DNA of 33,976 nt from Klebsiella pneumoniae (GTDB lineage Bacteria > Pseudomonadota > Gammaproteobacteria > Pseudomonadales > Pseudohongiellaceae). Under the pieces are notes generated by a model, which saw only the letters and a list, made by a program, of their open reading frames with translations, had not been told where the DNA came from and did no database searches. The translations under genes and the position numbers were made by a program. Numbering within the stretch: the stretch's first letter is position 1; every line of letters begins with the position of its first letter. The stretch spans positions 1-33,976 of the forward strand of contig CAMDML010000031.1 of assembly GCA_945902215.1 (NCBI GenBank), given 5' to 3'. Below, piece by piece: positions 8,590 through 16,803 of this stretch.

Positions 8590-9468
8590 TCAGAAACTAT
8601 AAATGAGGCCGGTGCGAATGATGGTTACACCATAATCAATATCGGAGGTCCCTCGCGTTTCCTGCTGTTCGATGCCGATATACACCGTTCCTGCTTCACC
8701 CATTACCCGGTTGTAATCGACGGCAATGCCATGCGTACGCGCATCAATCCGGTAAGCAACCGCATGCGGGCCGAACACCGTGTCGAGAGTAATGGCTTTG
8801 GAAGCACCGGCTATCAACCCATACGGCAATCCGGTGGATACGATGTCGCCGCTGCGGAAATCATAGCGGGCGCTGAGCCAGCTCACTGCGCTCAGCTCCA
8901 GCTCGGAGTACAGCGCTAAATTCCAGGAACGCTGGTCCCAGGCGTTGCCCGGTTTCCCGGTAGTTGGCTTGGGGATGTCATGTTCGGCATCGCTGGTGGT
9001 ATGGCCCACGCTGGCATTCAGACTCAGCGTATCAGTGATGCGTTTGCCAAGCGTAATGCTGATGCCGCGATTCCAGGCGTCGCGAATATCGTTGTTGAAC
9101 GTAGCGCGACTTAAATCAGCAGCAACGGTAAGCACTGACACCCGGTCGCCGAGGCCAAACTTATGGTTGATACTCGACGCAATCCCAAGCTCAGAATTAC
9201 TCATGCCGCTGTGCTGGACAAACTGGCGCCGGGCAACAGAAGCCCCAACGATAACTCCGGTGTAGATGCCTGGCTGCCAGTGGTGACCGCCTACGGCACT
9301 TGCGCTCAAACCGGTATCGTCAAATTTATCGGAGCTCTGCTGGGCACGCGGCAAATTATCAGTGAACAGTCCCTCCATGGTGACTTCACCAAACCATTGG
9401 GCCTGGGCAACCAGTGGCGTTTGCACCAGCAGTAACAATGCAGAAAGGCGCAACACTGCATGGAACAT
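8590..9468 (-). CDS. Outer-membrane beta-barrel protein, function unknown
   Basis: The 292-residue product begins with a signal peptide (MFHAVLRLSALLLLVQTPLV, cleavage likely after AQA at residue 23). The rest consists of alternating amphipathic strands such as GISITLGKRITDTLSLNASV and WNLALYSELELSAVSWLSAR. It ends in GLIYSF; a C-terminal phenylalanine after an aromatic/hydrophobic pattern is the Bam-recognition signature of outer-membrane barrels. GAGG lies just upstream of ATG 9468. I cannot assign a ligand; an autotransporter-barrel-like or surface-structure protein is possible. Both ends of the gene touch REP repeats: the array at 8587 on the 3' side and the imperfect pair at 9497-9549 on the 5' side. 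Confidence 0.78.
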   Translation of the reverse strand: MFHAVLRLSALLLLVQTPLVAQAQWFGEVTMEGLFTDNLPRAQQSSDKFDDTGLSASAVGGHHWQPGIYTGVIVGASVARRQFVQHSGMSNSELGIASSINHKFGLGDRVSVLTVAADLSRATFNNDIRDAWNRGISITLGKRITDTLSLNASVGHTTSDAEHDIPKPTTGKPGNAWDQRSWNLALYSELELSAVSWLSARYDFRSGDIVSTGLPYGLIAGASKAITLDTVFGPHAVAYRIDARTHGIAVDYNRVMGEAGTVYIGIEQQETRGTSDIDYGVTIIRTGLIYSF

Positions 9469-9496
9469 TCACTACCTCACACAAATAAGCACACAA

Positions 9497-9549
9497 ATAG
9501 GGACAGACCACATTTAAAGCAAATTTTAAGCTAAATATAGTCTGTCCCA
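9497..9549. repeat. Imperfect inverted REP pair overlapping the 3' end of pgpA
   Basis: AGGGACAGACCACATTTA on the left faces TAAATATAGTCTGTCCC on the right. The two arms pair except for two G-to-A type differences in the right arm. The right arm (9533-9549) lies inside the pgpA reading frame and includes its stop codon, so the repeat has been absorbed into coding sequence. Confidence 0.85.
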
Positions 9550-10010
9550 ATCACGAGCAGCTGCAAACACAACCACGCAAAAGTTCCGGCCACGGCATCA
9601 TCCAGCATAATGCCAATGCCGCCCTTCACGTTTTTGTCGAGCCACGAAATCGGAAAGGGTTTGACGATATCAAAGAAGCGGAACAGCATGAAGCCAACTA
9701 CTATCCACCACCACTCCGGCGGTGCCGCCAGTAGCGTGATCCACAAACCGACAAACTCGTCCCACACAATACCGCCGTGGTCGTGCACTCCGAGATCTTT
9801 CGCGGTCTTGTCGCAAATCCATATGCCGAAACCGAACAGTGCAATCACAGCCAGCGCATAACCCGCGAGCGGCAACTGGTTCAGCAGCAGATATAAAGGT
9901 ACAGCAGCGAGTGTGCCGCAAGTGCCAGGGGCTTTGGGCGCGAGACCACTGCCCAGACCGAAGGCCAGGAAGTGAATGGGATTACGCAGTACCTTAGCTG
10001 AAATGCTCAT
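9531..10010 (-). CDS. pgpA: Phosphatidylglycerophosphatase A
   Basis: PgpA is an inner-membrane enzyme that dephosphorylates phosphatidylglycerophosphate to phosphatidylglycerol. The 159-residue protein shows the family landmarks LAPKAPGTCGTL (23-34), HDHGGIVWDEFVGLW, the FRFFDIVKPFPI segment and GIGIMLDDAVAG, plus hydrophobic membrane segments around PLAGYALAVIALFGFGIWI and WWWIVVGFMLF. Its start overlaps the end of thiL by 17 bases, indicating translational coupling at the end of the operon. The last residues (about IGTDYI) and the stop are encoded by a REP arm, so the native C-terminus has probably been replaced by a few repeat-derived residues. The catalytic region is untouched. Confidence 0.95.
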   Translation of the reverse strand: MSISAKVLRNPIHFLAFGLGSGLAPKAPGTCGTLAAVPLYLLLNQLPLAGYALAVIALFGFGIWICDKTAKDLGVHDHGGIVWDEFVGLWITLLAAPPEWWWIVVGFMLFRFFDIVKPFPISWLDKNVKGGIGIMLDDAVAGTFAWLCLQLLVIGTDYI

Positions 10011-10980
10011 AACCCTGTGACTTGAAGTCCATCGGTCTGCCAGACAAATCGATCACTGCCACACCTTCGCCTTTGGCGACCTTGCCGATTCGAGTGACAC
10101 GTACGCCGGCTTTCTTCGCTGCTGCGGCAACTGCCCGTTTCTTGCCTGCCGGTGCGGTGAAGACCAGTTCGTAATCATCGCCAGAGGTGAGCGCGAGTCG
10201 GAATACGTCGGTGGAGGTACACAGCGCCATAAGCACGCCAGCCAGAGGGATGGCGGCAATGTCTACGGTGATTTGTACTTTGCTGCTGCGTGCCATATGC
10301 GCGAGGTCGGCCAGCAGGCCGTCGGACACATCCTGCGCCGAGCTGGCAATGCCGCGCAGTGCCTGGCCAAGCTTCAGGCGTGGTTCCGGTCGATAGTAGG
10401 CAGTGAGTAATTCATCGCGTTGTGCGTCTGAAGCGATGGCGCATTTCCCTTGCCAGTAATCAAGCGTCAGCCCGGCGCGGCCAGTGATGCCTGATACATA
10501 CACATCGTGTCCTGCCTTCGCGCCGCTGCGCAACAAGGCCGTGCCGGTGGGTACCAGGCCCTGTACCTGAATCGCGATTTGCAGCGGACCGCGCGTGAGA
10601 TTGCCGCCAGCCAGCGGGCAGCCATATTGCATGGCACACTCGCGCAAGCCTTCAGAGAAAGCGGCGAGCCAGGTTGCGTCGGCCTTCGGCATGGTCAGCC
10701 CAAGAGTGAAACACAAAGGTTCGGCACCCATTGCGGCAAGATCACTGAGATTAACCGCGAGTGCACGGTAGCCGATACGCGCAGGATCAGCGCCAGCGGG
10801 GAAATGCACGCCGGAGACCAGCACATCCATGGATACTGCCAGTTGCTTGCCGCGCGGCACATTCAACAGTGCACAGTCGTCGCCGATGCCGAGGGGGATA
10901 TTGCGATTCAAGGTGGGATCAGAACATAGGCCAGGTTGCTGGAAGTAGCGGGAGATGATGTCGAATTCACTGAGAGGCAT
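9994..10980 (-). CDS. thiL: Thiamine-monophosphate kinase
   Basis: ThiL phosphorylates thiamine monophosphate to thiamine diphosphate with ATP. The 328-residue protein has the expected N-terminus (MPLSEFDIISRYF), the metal/phosphate motif GIGDDCALL, SMDVLVSGVHF, LAAMGAEPLCFTLGL, and the C-terminal-domain motifs DVSDGLLADLAHM and SGDDYELVFT. It starts 33 bases after nusB and overlaps pgpA, in the nusB-thiL-pgpA order common in gammaproteobacteria. Confidence 0.97.
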   Translation of the reverse strand: MPLSEFDIISRYFQQPGLCSDPTLNRNIPLGIGDDCALLNVPRGKQLAVSMDVLVSGVHFPAGADPARIGYRALAVNLSDLAAMGAEPLCFTLGLTMPKADATWLAAFSEGLRECAMQYGCPLAGGNLTRGPLQIAIQVQGLVPTGTALLRSGAKAGHDVYVSGITGRAGLTLDYWQGKCAIASDAQRDELLTAYYRPEPRLKLGQALRGIASSAQDVSDGLLADLAHMARSSKVQITVDIAAIPLAGVLMALCTSTDVFRLALTSGDDYELVFTAPAGKKRAVAAAAKKAGVRVTRIGKVAKGEGVAVIDLSGRPMDFKSQGYEHFS

Positions 10981-11013
10981 ATCGTTTGCTCAGGCGTCAC
11001 CCCAGCGACAGTT

Positions 11014-11496
11014 TCACGGTTTTGCTAATTCAGTTGTGCGTAACTGCCGCGCGGTTTTGTCGAGTACTCCATTGATGTACTTATGACTCTCGGCAGAACC
11101 GTATTTCTTCGCGAGCTCGACGTACTCGTTGATGACAACCTTGTACGGCACATCTATGCGCTGGCTAAGTTCAAACATGCCCAGTTGCAGAATACCGGTT
11201 TCGATCGGATCGAGCTGGCTGGCCGGTCGGTCGAGGTGTGCCGCGTACAGCGCATTCAATTCGGCAGCGTGCTCAGTGATATGGGACAGCGCATGATGGA
11301 AAAAATCCCAGTCAGTCTTTTTGCCGTTATCAGCGCGGAATTCTGCTTCTATTACTTCTGCTTCGCTACCGGAGAGTTTCCATTGGTACAGCGCTTGCAC
11401 CAGGAGGTCGCGTGCGCGTTTACGGTGGGATATCGGAATCTTCCCTCTGTCTTTATTGCTTCCTTTATTGCTTCCTTTATTACCTTCGTCTGCCAT
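11014..11496 (-). CDS. nusB: Transcription antitermination factor NusB
   Basis: NusB binds boxA RNA with NusE (S10) in rRNA antitermination. The 160-residue protein has the core start SHRKRARDLLVQALYQWKLS, the middle section LDPIETGILQLGMFELSQ and the closing VPYKVVINEYVELAKKYGS followed by HKYINGVLDKTA. The first 20 or so residues are an added hydrophilic tail (GNKGSNKGSNKDRGK) encoded by a 12-bp tandem repeat. The start lies 11 bases after the ribH stop, with no strong ribosome site of its own, suggesting coupling to ribH. Confidence 0.96.
   Translation of the reverse strand: MADEGNKGSNKGSNKDRGKIPISHRKRARDLLVQALYQWKLSGSEAEVIEAEFRADNGKKTDWDFFHHALSHITEHAAELNALYAAHLDRPASQLDPIETGILQLGMFELSQRIDVPYKVVINEYVELAKKYGSAESHKYINGVLDKTARQLRTTELAKP
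11451..11484. repeat. 12-bp tandem repeat in the nusB N-terminal coding region
   Basis: CTTTATTGCTTC occurs twice in a row (11451-11462 and 11463-11474) and a third, diverged copy follows. The unit length is a multiple of three, so changes in copy number would alter the number of GNKGS-like residues without shifting the nusB frame. Confidence 0.8.
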
Positions 11497-11507
11497 GGGT
11501 TCTGTGC

Positions 11508-11984
11508 TCAGCCCTGCAACTTGCGGAGCAAGCTAACGAGCTCAAGCGCGGTCATCGCCGCATCGGCGCCCTTGTTGCCGGCCTTGGTGCCAGCGCGTTC
11601 AATCGCCTGTTCGATGGTGTCCGTCGTCAACACGCCGAACACAACAGGCAGGTCCTGCGCCATACCGACCTGACCAAGTCCCTTGGCACATTCACCGGCA
11701 ACGTAATCGAAATGCGGGGTGCTACCCCTGATCACTGCGCCAAGCGCGATGATTGCATCGTATTTTCCGGAAGCCGCAACCCGTTTCGCAACGAGCGGCA
11801 GTTCAAACGCGCCCGGCACTTTGATCACGGTGATGTTCTTGTCAGACACGCCGTGGCGGGTCAGCGCGTCAATGGCACCGCTTAACAAGCTGTCCACAAT
11901 GAAGCTGTTGAAGCGCGCTGCGACAATCACGTAGTTCGCATTCGGCGCAGTGTAATCGCCTTCGATGATTTTGACGTTGCTCAT
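11508..11984 (-). CDS. ribH: 6,7-dimethyl-8-ribityllumazine synthase
   Basis: RibH condenses 3,4-dihydroxy-2-butanone 4-phosphate with the ribitylaminouracil intermediate to make lumazine, the penultimate riboflavin step. Start ATG 11984 gives [14 protein letters not shown] and 158 residues, the family length. An in-frame start further upstream (12017) would translate a hairpin and is rejected. Motifs present are [35 protein letters not shown] and [11 protein letters not shown], including the catalytic His of the TPHFDYV loop. It follows ribB by 49 bases, with a palindrome in the gap. Confidence 0.97.
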   Translation of the reverse strand: MSNVKIIEGDYTAPNANYVIVAARFNSFIVDSLLSGAIDALTRHGVSDKNITVIKVPGAFELPLVAKRVAASGKYDAIIALGAVIRGSTPHFDYVAGECAKGLGQVGMAQDLPVVFGVLTTDTIEQAIERAGTKAGNKGADAAMTALELVSLLRKLQG

Positions 11985-12000
11985 AGAGGTCTCTTTGTCC

Positions 12001-12030
12001 GGGGACAGACTCCGCACGGAGCCTATCCCC
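12001..12030. repeat. REP-like palindrome inside the rib operon
   Basis: GGGGACAGACTCCG (12001-12014) and CGGAGCCTATCCCC (12017-12030) pair at 12 of 14 positions around a two-base loop. The first half shares GGGGACAGAC with the REP family elsewhere in the window, but the inner half differs (TCCG instead of CACATT), so it looks like a separate subfamily. It lies between ribB and ribH, where a stable hairpin could protect mRNA ends or tune downstream translation. Confidence 0.7.
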
Positions 12031-12033
12031 CTT

Positions 12034-13152
12034 TCATAGCTCGTTCGGGATAAATTCTACGACTTCCAGGTCGAAACCGGAGATCGCGTACTTGGTCGGA
12101 TAACTCAGCAGCCGCATCTTGCCAACCCCGACATCACGCAAAATCTGCGAGCCGGTACCAACCATCAGATACGAGCCCGGCGGCACCGGCACAAGCCGGT
12201 CGGTATCGCTCTGTTCGTGGAATTGTTCGAGCTGCTCGGCCACTTCGCCGCTGCCTCTTTCGTTGGCCAATACTACCACAACGCCCTTGCCTTCCTGGCT
12301 GATGCGCGCCATCGACTGGTGTAACGACCAGGACGGCCGCCGCGGATTGGCAACACCCAGCAAGTCGCGAATCGTGTCAGTAACCAGCACGCGCGCGAGT
12401 ACAGGTTCGTCCGCTGTAATCTTGCCTTTGACGAGCGCCAGATGAGTCTGGTTGCTATCCTTGTAAAGGTCGCGGTAGCAGTACACATCGAAGTCGCCGT
12501 GTTCGGTCGGCAGATGGTACTGGTGCGTGCGCTCGACAGTTTTTTCGGTGGCGATGCGATAGTGGATCAGGTCCATGATCGTGCCGATTTTCAGGTTGTG
12601 TTCGAGTGCAAATTTTTCAAGATCAACCCGGCGGGCCATCGAGCCGTCGACATTCATCACTTCGCAGATCGCGGCAGCTGGCGTAAAGCCCGCGAGTCTT
12701 GCCAGATCGCAGCCGGCTTCAGTATGCCCCGCACGGCGCAGCACGCCACCATCTTTTGCCATCACCGGAAAGATGTGACCGGGAGTAATGACATCGCTGG
12801 GCTTGGCATTTTTGGCGACAGCTGCCTGAATCGTGCGGGCACGGTCGGCGGCGGAGATGCCAGTCGACACGCCGGCAGCAGCTTCGATTGAAATCGTGAA
12901 GTTGCAACCGAACAGCGTCTGGTTGGACTGCACCATTGGCGCCAAATTGAGCTGCTTGCACCGATCCTGCGTCAGTGTAAGACAGATCAGTCCCCGTGCA
13001 TGCGTAGCCATGAAGTTGATGTCTTCGGCGCGCACCTTGTCCGCGGCGATAACAAGGTCGCCTTCGTTTTCACGATCTTCATCGTCCATCAGGATGACCA
13101 TCTTGCCTTGACGGAAGTCGTCAAGAATTTCCTGGATCGTGTTCAACTGCAT
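12034..13152 (-). CDS. ribB: 3,4-dihydroxy-2-butanone 4-phosphate synthase with degenerate GTP cyclohydrolase II domain (RibBX type)
   Basis: The N-terminal half (about residues 1-205) is a complete RibB. It has the metal-binding [10 protein letters not shown] (23-32), [11 protein letters not shown] (51-61), [11 protein letters not shown] and [13 protein letters not shown] (143-155), so it should convert ribulose 5-phosphate to 3,4-dihydroxybutanone phosphate. The C-terminal half resembles GTP cyclohydrolase II, ending with [14 protein letters not shown] and GFDLEVVEF. It lacks the zinc-binding cysteine cluster expected near residues 255-275, where [19 protein letters not shown] is found instead. 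It should therefore not be a working RibA; this matches the RibBX class described in Shewanella and relatives. A separate ribA must exist elsewhere. The gene starts two bases after the ribE stop. No FMN riboswitch is seen upstream. Confidence 0.93.
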   Translation of the reverse strand: MQLNTIQEILDDFRQGKMVILMDDEDRENEGDLVIAADKVRAEDINFMATHARGLICLTLTQDRCKQLNLAPMVQSNQTLFGCNFTISIEAAAGVSTGISAADRARTIQAAVAKNAKPSDVITPGHIFPVMAKDGGVLRRAGHTEAGCDLARLAGFTPAAAICEVMNVDGSMARRVDLEKFALEHNLKIGTIMDLIHYRIATEKTVERTHQYHLPTEHGDFDVYCYRDLYKDSNQTHLALVKGKITADEPVLARVLVTDTIRDLLGVANPRRPSWSLHQSMARISQEGKGVVVVLANERGSGEVAEQLEQFHEQSDTDRLVPVPPGSYLMVGTGSQILRDVGVGKMRLLSYPTKYAISGFDLEVVEFIPNEL

Positions 13153-13154
13153 GG

Positions 13155-13808
13155 TTATTTTCCTGCGAATCCGGCTTTGGCCAGTTTGTCGAGAGTCAGT
13201 CCCGTAGCTGTTTCCGCCTTGCCTTCAAGCAAACGTTCAAGATAGCGACTGATTACATCCACTTCCACATTCACTTTCTGCCCTGGTTGGCACTGCTGAA
13301 GTGTGGTGCGTTCTGCGGTGTGCGGAATGATGTTGACGCCGAAAGTATTGCCGCTGACTTCATTCACCGTCAGGCTCACGCCGTCGAGACACACCGAGCC
13401 CTTGTGTGCAATGTACCGCGCCAGTGCCGGCGGCACCCGGAACACGAGGCGCTGACTGCGTCCATCTGGTTTGTGGCTGACAAGCTCAGCGATACCGTCG
13501 ACATGGCCGCTGACGATATGGCCGCCGAGCCGGCTCTGCGGCGTCAATGCCTTTTCCAGATTGACAAGGTCACCGCTGCGCAGTTCCTGCATGGTGGTAC
13601 AAGCCAGGGTCTCGCGCGAGACGTCGGCATCGAAACCATACTTGGTAATGGCGAGTGCCGTCAGGCAAACACCACTCACGGCGATGCTGTCGCCCGTGGC
13701 TACATCGCTGAAATCAAGTTGCTCGCTCTGCACGCGAATGCGCCAGTCACTGCCGGTGTCGGTAATGCTGGCGAGGGTGCCTGTGGCTGCGATGATGCCG
13801 GTAAACAT
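13155..13808 (-). CDS. ribE: Riboflavin synthase, alpha subunit
   Basis: The enzyme dismutates two lumazine molecules to riboflavin. The 217-residue protein has the tandem lumazine-binding repeats: it starts MFTGIIAATGTL, the first repeat contains GDSIAVSGVCLT, and the second contains GGHIVSGHVDG and GSVCLDGVSLTVNEV. It is called ribC in E. coli nomenclature. It starts 11 bases after ribD and is almost contiguous with ribB. Confidence 0.97.
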   Translation of the reverse strand: MFTGIIAATGTLASITDTGSDWRIRVQSEQLDFSDVATGDSIAVSGVCLTALAITKYGFDADVSRETLACTTMQELRSGDLVNLEKALTPQSRLGGHIVSGHVDGIAELVSHKPDGRSQRLVFRVPPALARYIAHKGSVCLDGVSLTVNEVSGNTFGVNIIPHTAERTTLQQCQPGQKVNVEVDVISRYLERLLEGKAETATGLTLDKLAKAGFAGK

Positions 13809-13819
13809 GGATTTCCTTC

Positions 13820-14935
13820 TTATGCGGCCGGTAAAACGCGGAGGCGCATTCTACAATCTTTTCCCACCATTGCCACATCAAGGAACTCCAGCCGAATGCC
13901 ATCAGCCAAAGTTTTTATTCCCGGCAATTTTAGCAATGGCTGCGCATCGCTACCCAGCAATTGTGGCGCGACGTAAACAATGAGTTCATCGACAAGGCCG
14001 CCGGCCATCAGCACGCCGCAGAGGGTGGCGCCAGCTTCGATCAAGACTTCATTGCAATACAGCTCTTTGGCCAAGTGGCGGAACAAGACCCGCAGATCAA
14101 CGCGTCCGTTCATATCGGCAAAGTTTTTGATGGTGAGCTCAGCACCACTAGTTGTTGCCGCTTTGTGCAACTCTTGCGCTCCGCGTTGAGCTGTCTGTGC
14201 ACAGGCCAGCAACACCCGACCGGGTGCTTGCAGAATTTTGGCTGACGCCGGGGTTTTCATGTTCGAATCCACAATCACCCGTATGGGCTGATTGCCGGCA
14301 TACTCTGGCAAGCGTACGGTCAATTGCGGATCATCTTTCAACAAAGTGCCAGCCCCGGTCAGCACCGCGCAACTGCGGGCGCGCAGCAGTTGCACATCCG
14401 CGCGCGCTTCCATACCGGTAATCCACTGGCTTTCGCCACTAGCCATTGCGGTGCGGCCGTCAAGACTCATCGCCAGTTTCAATCTGGTATAGGGCATGCC
14501 GCTGCGCATGCGTTTGTTGAAACCGGGATTGATCAGCTCTGCTTCTTCGGCGAGTAATGGACCTTCAACGGCAATGCCCGCAGCGCGTAGCAGCGCGAGC
14601 CCTTTACCATTGACGAGAGGATTCGGATCTTCGAGCGCATACACAACGCGCTCGACACCGGCTTGAATCAAGGCTTCAACACAGGGGCCTGTGCGGCCAT
14701 GATGGGCGCATGGTTCCAACGAAACGTACGCAGTCGCGCCGATGGCTCTGGAACCTGCCTGCTGCAATGCCATGATTTCCGCATGTTCCCTGCCGGCTAC
14801 CTGGGTATGCCCTTTGCCAATGACTTTTCCGGCACGCACCAACACACAACCCACCGCCGGGTTTGGCCGGCACTGTGGCAGCGCCTGGCCGGCCAGGGCG
14901 AAACAGAGACGCATGTGTTGATCGTCAAGGTTCAT
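13820..14935 (-). CDS. ribD: Bifunctional riboflavin deaminase/reductase
   Basis: RibD deaminates and then reduces the pyrimidine intermediate of riboflavin synthesis. Start ATG 14935 gives MNLDDQHMRLCFALAGQAL, the usual family beginning. A longer frame to 15061 would overlap nrdR and is not homologous. The product is 371 residues. The deaminase domain has the zinc ligands HAE (51-53) and PCAHHGRTGPC (75-85). The reductase domain follows with KLAMSLDGRTA, ITGMEARADVQLLRARS and the VLIEAGATLCG segment. The ribosome site is weak, so coupling to nrdR, 31 bases upstream, is possible. Confidence 0.96.
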   Translation of the reverse strand: MNLDDQHMRLCFALAGQALPQCRPNPAVGCVLVRAGKVIGKGHTQVAGREHAEIMALQQAGSRAIGATAYVSLEPCAHHGRTGPCVEALIQAGVERVVYALEDPNPLVNGKGLALLRAAGIAVEGPLLAEEAELINPGFNKRMRSGMPYTRLKLAMSLDGRTAMASGESQWITGMEARADVQLLRARSCAVLTGAGTLLKDDPQLTVRLPEYAGNQPIRVIVDSNMKTPASAKILQAPGRVLLACAQTAQRGAQELHKAATTSGAELTIKNFADMNGRVDLRVLFRHLAKELYCNEVLIEAGATLCGVLMAGGLVDELIVYVAPQLLGSDAQPLLKLPGIKTLADGIRLEFLDVAMVGKDCRMRLRVLPAA

Positions 14936-14966
14936 AGGAGAGAGGCACGCAGTCTGTGCACCTGCA

Positions 14967-15431
14967 TCAGCTGTTGGAATTGTCCTGCGTGATACGGTCG
15001 ATTTCCTCGCGAAACTCGTTGAGATCCTTGAAGCTGCGATAAACGGAGGCAAACCGCACATACGCCACTTCGTCGAGTTTGCGCAGTTCTTCCATTACCC
15101 GCTCACCCACAACTTTACTCGGAATTTCGCGCTCGCCCGAAGCGCGCAGTGAATGATTGATGCGCCCGATGGCTTCTTCCACTTGCTCCACGCTGACCGG
15201 GCGCTTTTCAAGCGCCTTCTGCAAGCCGGAGCGCAGCTTGTCTTCATTGAAGGGTTCGCGCATCCCGTTCTGTTTGATCAGGCGCGGCATCAACAGCTCA
15301 GCTGTCTCGAAAGTCGTGAAACGCTCCTCGCAAGTCACGCACTCACGCCGGCGCCGCACCTGGTTGCCTTCGGCCACCAGACGGGAATCGATGACTTTGG
15401 TATCCACCGCATTGCAGAACGGACAGTGCAT
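14967..15431 (-). CDS. nrdR: Transcriptional repressor NrdR
   Basis: NrdR represses ribonucleotide reductase genes in response to ATP/dATP. The 154-residue protein shows the zinc ribbon (Cys3, Cys6, Cys31, Cys34, with [17 protein letters not shown]) followed by the ATP-cone domain starting [20 protein letters not shown]. It lies 20 bases downstream of glyA and upstream of ribD, the usual gammaproteobacterial context. No NrdR box is seen in the window. Confidence 0.97.
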   Translation of the reverse strand: MHCPFCNAVDTKVIDSRLVAEGNQVRRRRECVTCEERFTTFETAELLMPRLIKQNGMREPFNEDKLRSGLQKALEKRPVSVEQVEEAIGRINHSLRASGEREIPSKVVGERVMEELRKLDEVAYVRFASVYRSFKDLNEFREEIDRITQDNSNS

Positions 15432-15452
15432 GGGTTTGCCTTTTTAGGTGAA

Positions 15453-16709
15453 TTAGCCGTAGACCGGAAATTTTTTGCAGAGCGCGAGCACTTTGGTTTT
15501 CACCTGCGCAATCAGCGCATCGTTGCTGCTGTCTTCCAGAATGTCGCAGATCCAGCCGGCCAAATCCGTCATCTCTTTGGTGCCAAACCCCCGACGCGTT
15601 GCTGCCGGCGAGCCAATGCGCAAACCGCTGGTGATGAAAGGCGGACGCGGATCGTTGGGCACAGCGTTCTTGTTCACCGTGATGTAGGCGCGACCCAACG
15701 CTTCATCAGCCTGCTTGCCAGTAATCTCGCGGCCAACCAGGCTTAACAGGAACAGATGATCGTCGGTGCCGCCCGACACGATTTCAAAACCACGCTTCAG
15801 AAATACTATCACCATTGCTTGCGCGTTCTTGATGATTTGCTTTTGATAGGCATTGAACTCGGGGCTCATCGCCTCCTTGAAACACACCGCCTTGGCCGCG
15901 ATCACGTGCATCAGCGGGCCGCCCTGGTTTTCGGGGAACACGGCGAAGTTGAGTTTCTTGCACAACTCTTCATCGTCGCCCTGCGCCAGAATCAAACCGC
16001 CGCGTGGACCGCACAGGGTCTTGTGCGTAGTAGAAGTGACCACATGCGCATGCGGGAAGGGATTCGGATAGACGCCGGCGGCAACGAGGCCAGCAACATG
16101 TGCCATATCCACCACAAACCAGGCACCAACCTGATCGGCGATTTCACGCATGCGCTTCCAGTCGATGATGCGCGAATAGGCAGAGAAGCCGGCCATGATG
16201 ACTTTGGGTTTGTGCTGCAGCGCAAGTTTTTCCACGCTGTCGTAATCGATTTCGCCGGTTTCAATATTCAGCCCGTACTGCACAGCGTGGTAGATGCGCC
16301 CGGAAAAGCTCACCGCTGCGCCGTGAGTCAGATGGCCGCCGTGCGCAAGGCTCATACCGAGCAAGGTATCGCCTGCTTTCATCAGCGCGGCATACACTGC
16401 GGTGTTGGCTTGTGAACCGGAGTGCGGCTGCACATTGGCAAACCCGCATTTAAATAACTGCTTGGCGCGTTCGATCGCCAGCGTCTCCACCACGTCAACG
16501 AACTCACAACCCCCGTAGTAACGCTTGCCCGGATAACCTTCAGCATACTTGTTGGTCAACACGCTGCCCTGCGCTTCCAGCACCCGGGGGCTCGTGTAGT
16601 TTTCGGACGCGATCAGTTCGATGTGCTCTTCCTGCCGAACGGCCTCGTTGGCAATGGCGGTGGCCAGTTCATCGTCAAAACCGGCAATGGTCATGGATTT
16701 GCTTAACAT
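15453..16709 (-). CDS. glyA: Serine hydroxymethyltransferase
   Basis: GlyA interconverts serine and glycine using pyridoxal phosphate and tetrahydrofolate. The 418-residue protein is full length and includes [37 protein letters not shown], and the Schiff-base lysine Lys230 in [13 protein letters not shown]. Start ATG 16709 has GAGGA at a good distance; the internal Met at position 6 is less well placed. It heads the minus-strand operon running to pgpA and is divergent from ettA. A TAGAAT -10 box lies about 30 bases upstream. Confidence 0.98.
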   Translation of the reverse strand: MLSKSMTIAGFDDELATAIANEAVRQEEHIELIASENYTSPRVLEAQGSVLTNKYAEGYPGKRYYGGCEFVDVVETLAIERAKQLFKCGFANVQPHSGSQANTAVYAALMKAGDTLLGMSLAHGGHLTHGAAVSFSGRIYHAVQYGLNIETGEIDYDSVEKLALQHKPKVIMAGFSAYSRIIDWKRMREIADQVGAWFVVDMAHVAGLVAAGVYPNPFPHAHVVTSTTHKTLCGPRGGLILAQGDDEELCKKLNFAVFPENQGGPLMHVIAAKAVCFKEAMSPEFNAYQKQIIKNAQAMVIVFLKRGFEIVSGGTDDHLFLLSLVGREITGKQADEALGRAYITVNKNAVPNDPRPPFITSGLRIGSPAATRRGFGTKEMTDLAGWICDILEDSSNDALIAQVKTKVLALCKKFPVYG

Positions 16710-16738
16710 GGGGGTCCTCAGTAGAATTCCGGGCCTGC

Positions 16739-16744
16739 ATTCTA
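16739..16744 (-). promoter_or_regulatory. Candidate -10 box of the glyA operon
   Basis: The minus strand reads TAGAAT 30 bases upstream of glyA. The region 17 bases further upstream (CCTAAA) is a poor -35. The 94-base gap to ettA is too short to hold a glycine riboswitch. Confidence 0.33.
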
Positions 16745-16803
16745 CCTCAATCCAGCGCTTTTTTAGGCTTAACTCCCTGTTTCTGGCTCATTCTGGTTTA
16801 TTT

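Noticed and set aside
8440-8919. 159-codon plus-strand open frame beginning with repeated KCGLSPFT peptides
   Set aside because: It is a translation of the tandem REP array running antisense into the beta-barrel gene.
14936-15061. Extended N-terminus of ribD
   Set aside because: It overlaps nrdR in another frame and is not part of the RibD family; ATG 14935 matches the usual start.
13809-15061. FMN riboswitch controlling the rib genes
   Set aside because: The gaps between rib genes are 2-49 bases and the nrdR-ribD gap is 31 bases, too short for an RFN element, and no RFN-like sequence was seen.
16621-16803. Upstream extension of ettA
   Set aside because: It is antisense to the glyA 5' end; MAQFVYTMHRLGKVV at 16804 is the true EttA start.
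16710-16803. Glycine riboswitch upstream of glyA
   Set aside because: The intergenic space is only 94 bases and no aptamer-like pairing is apparent.
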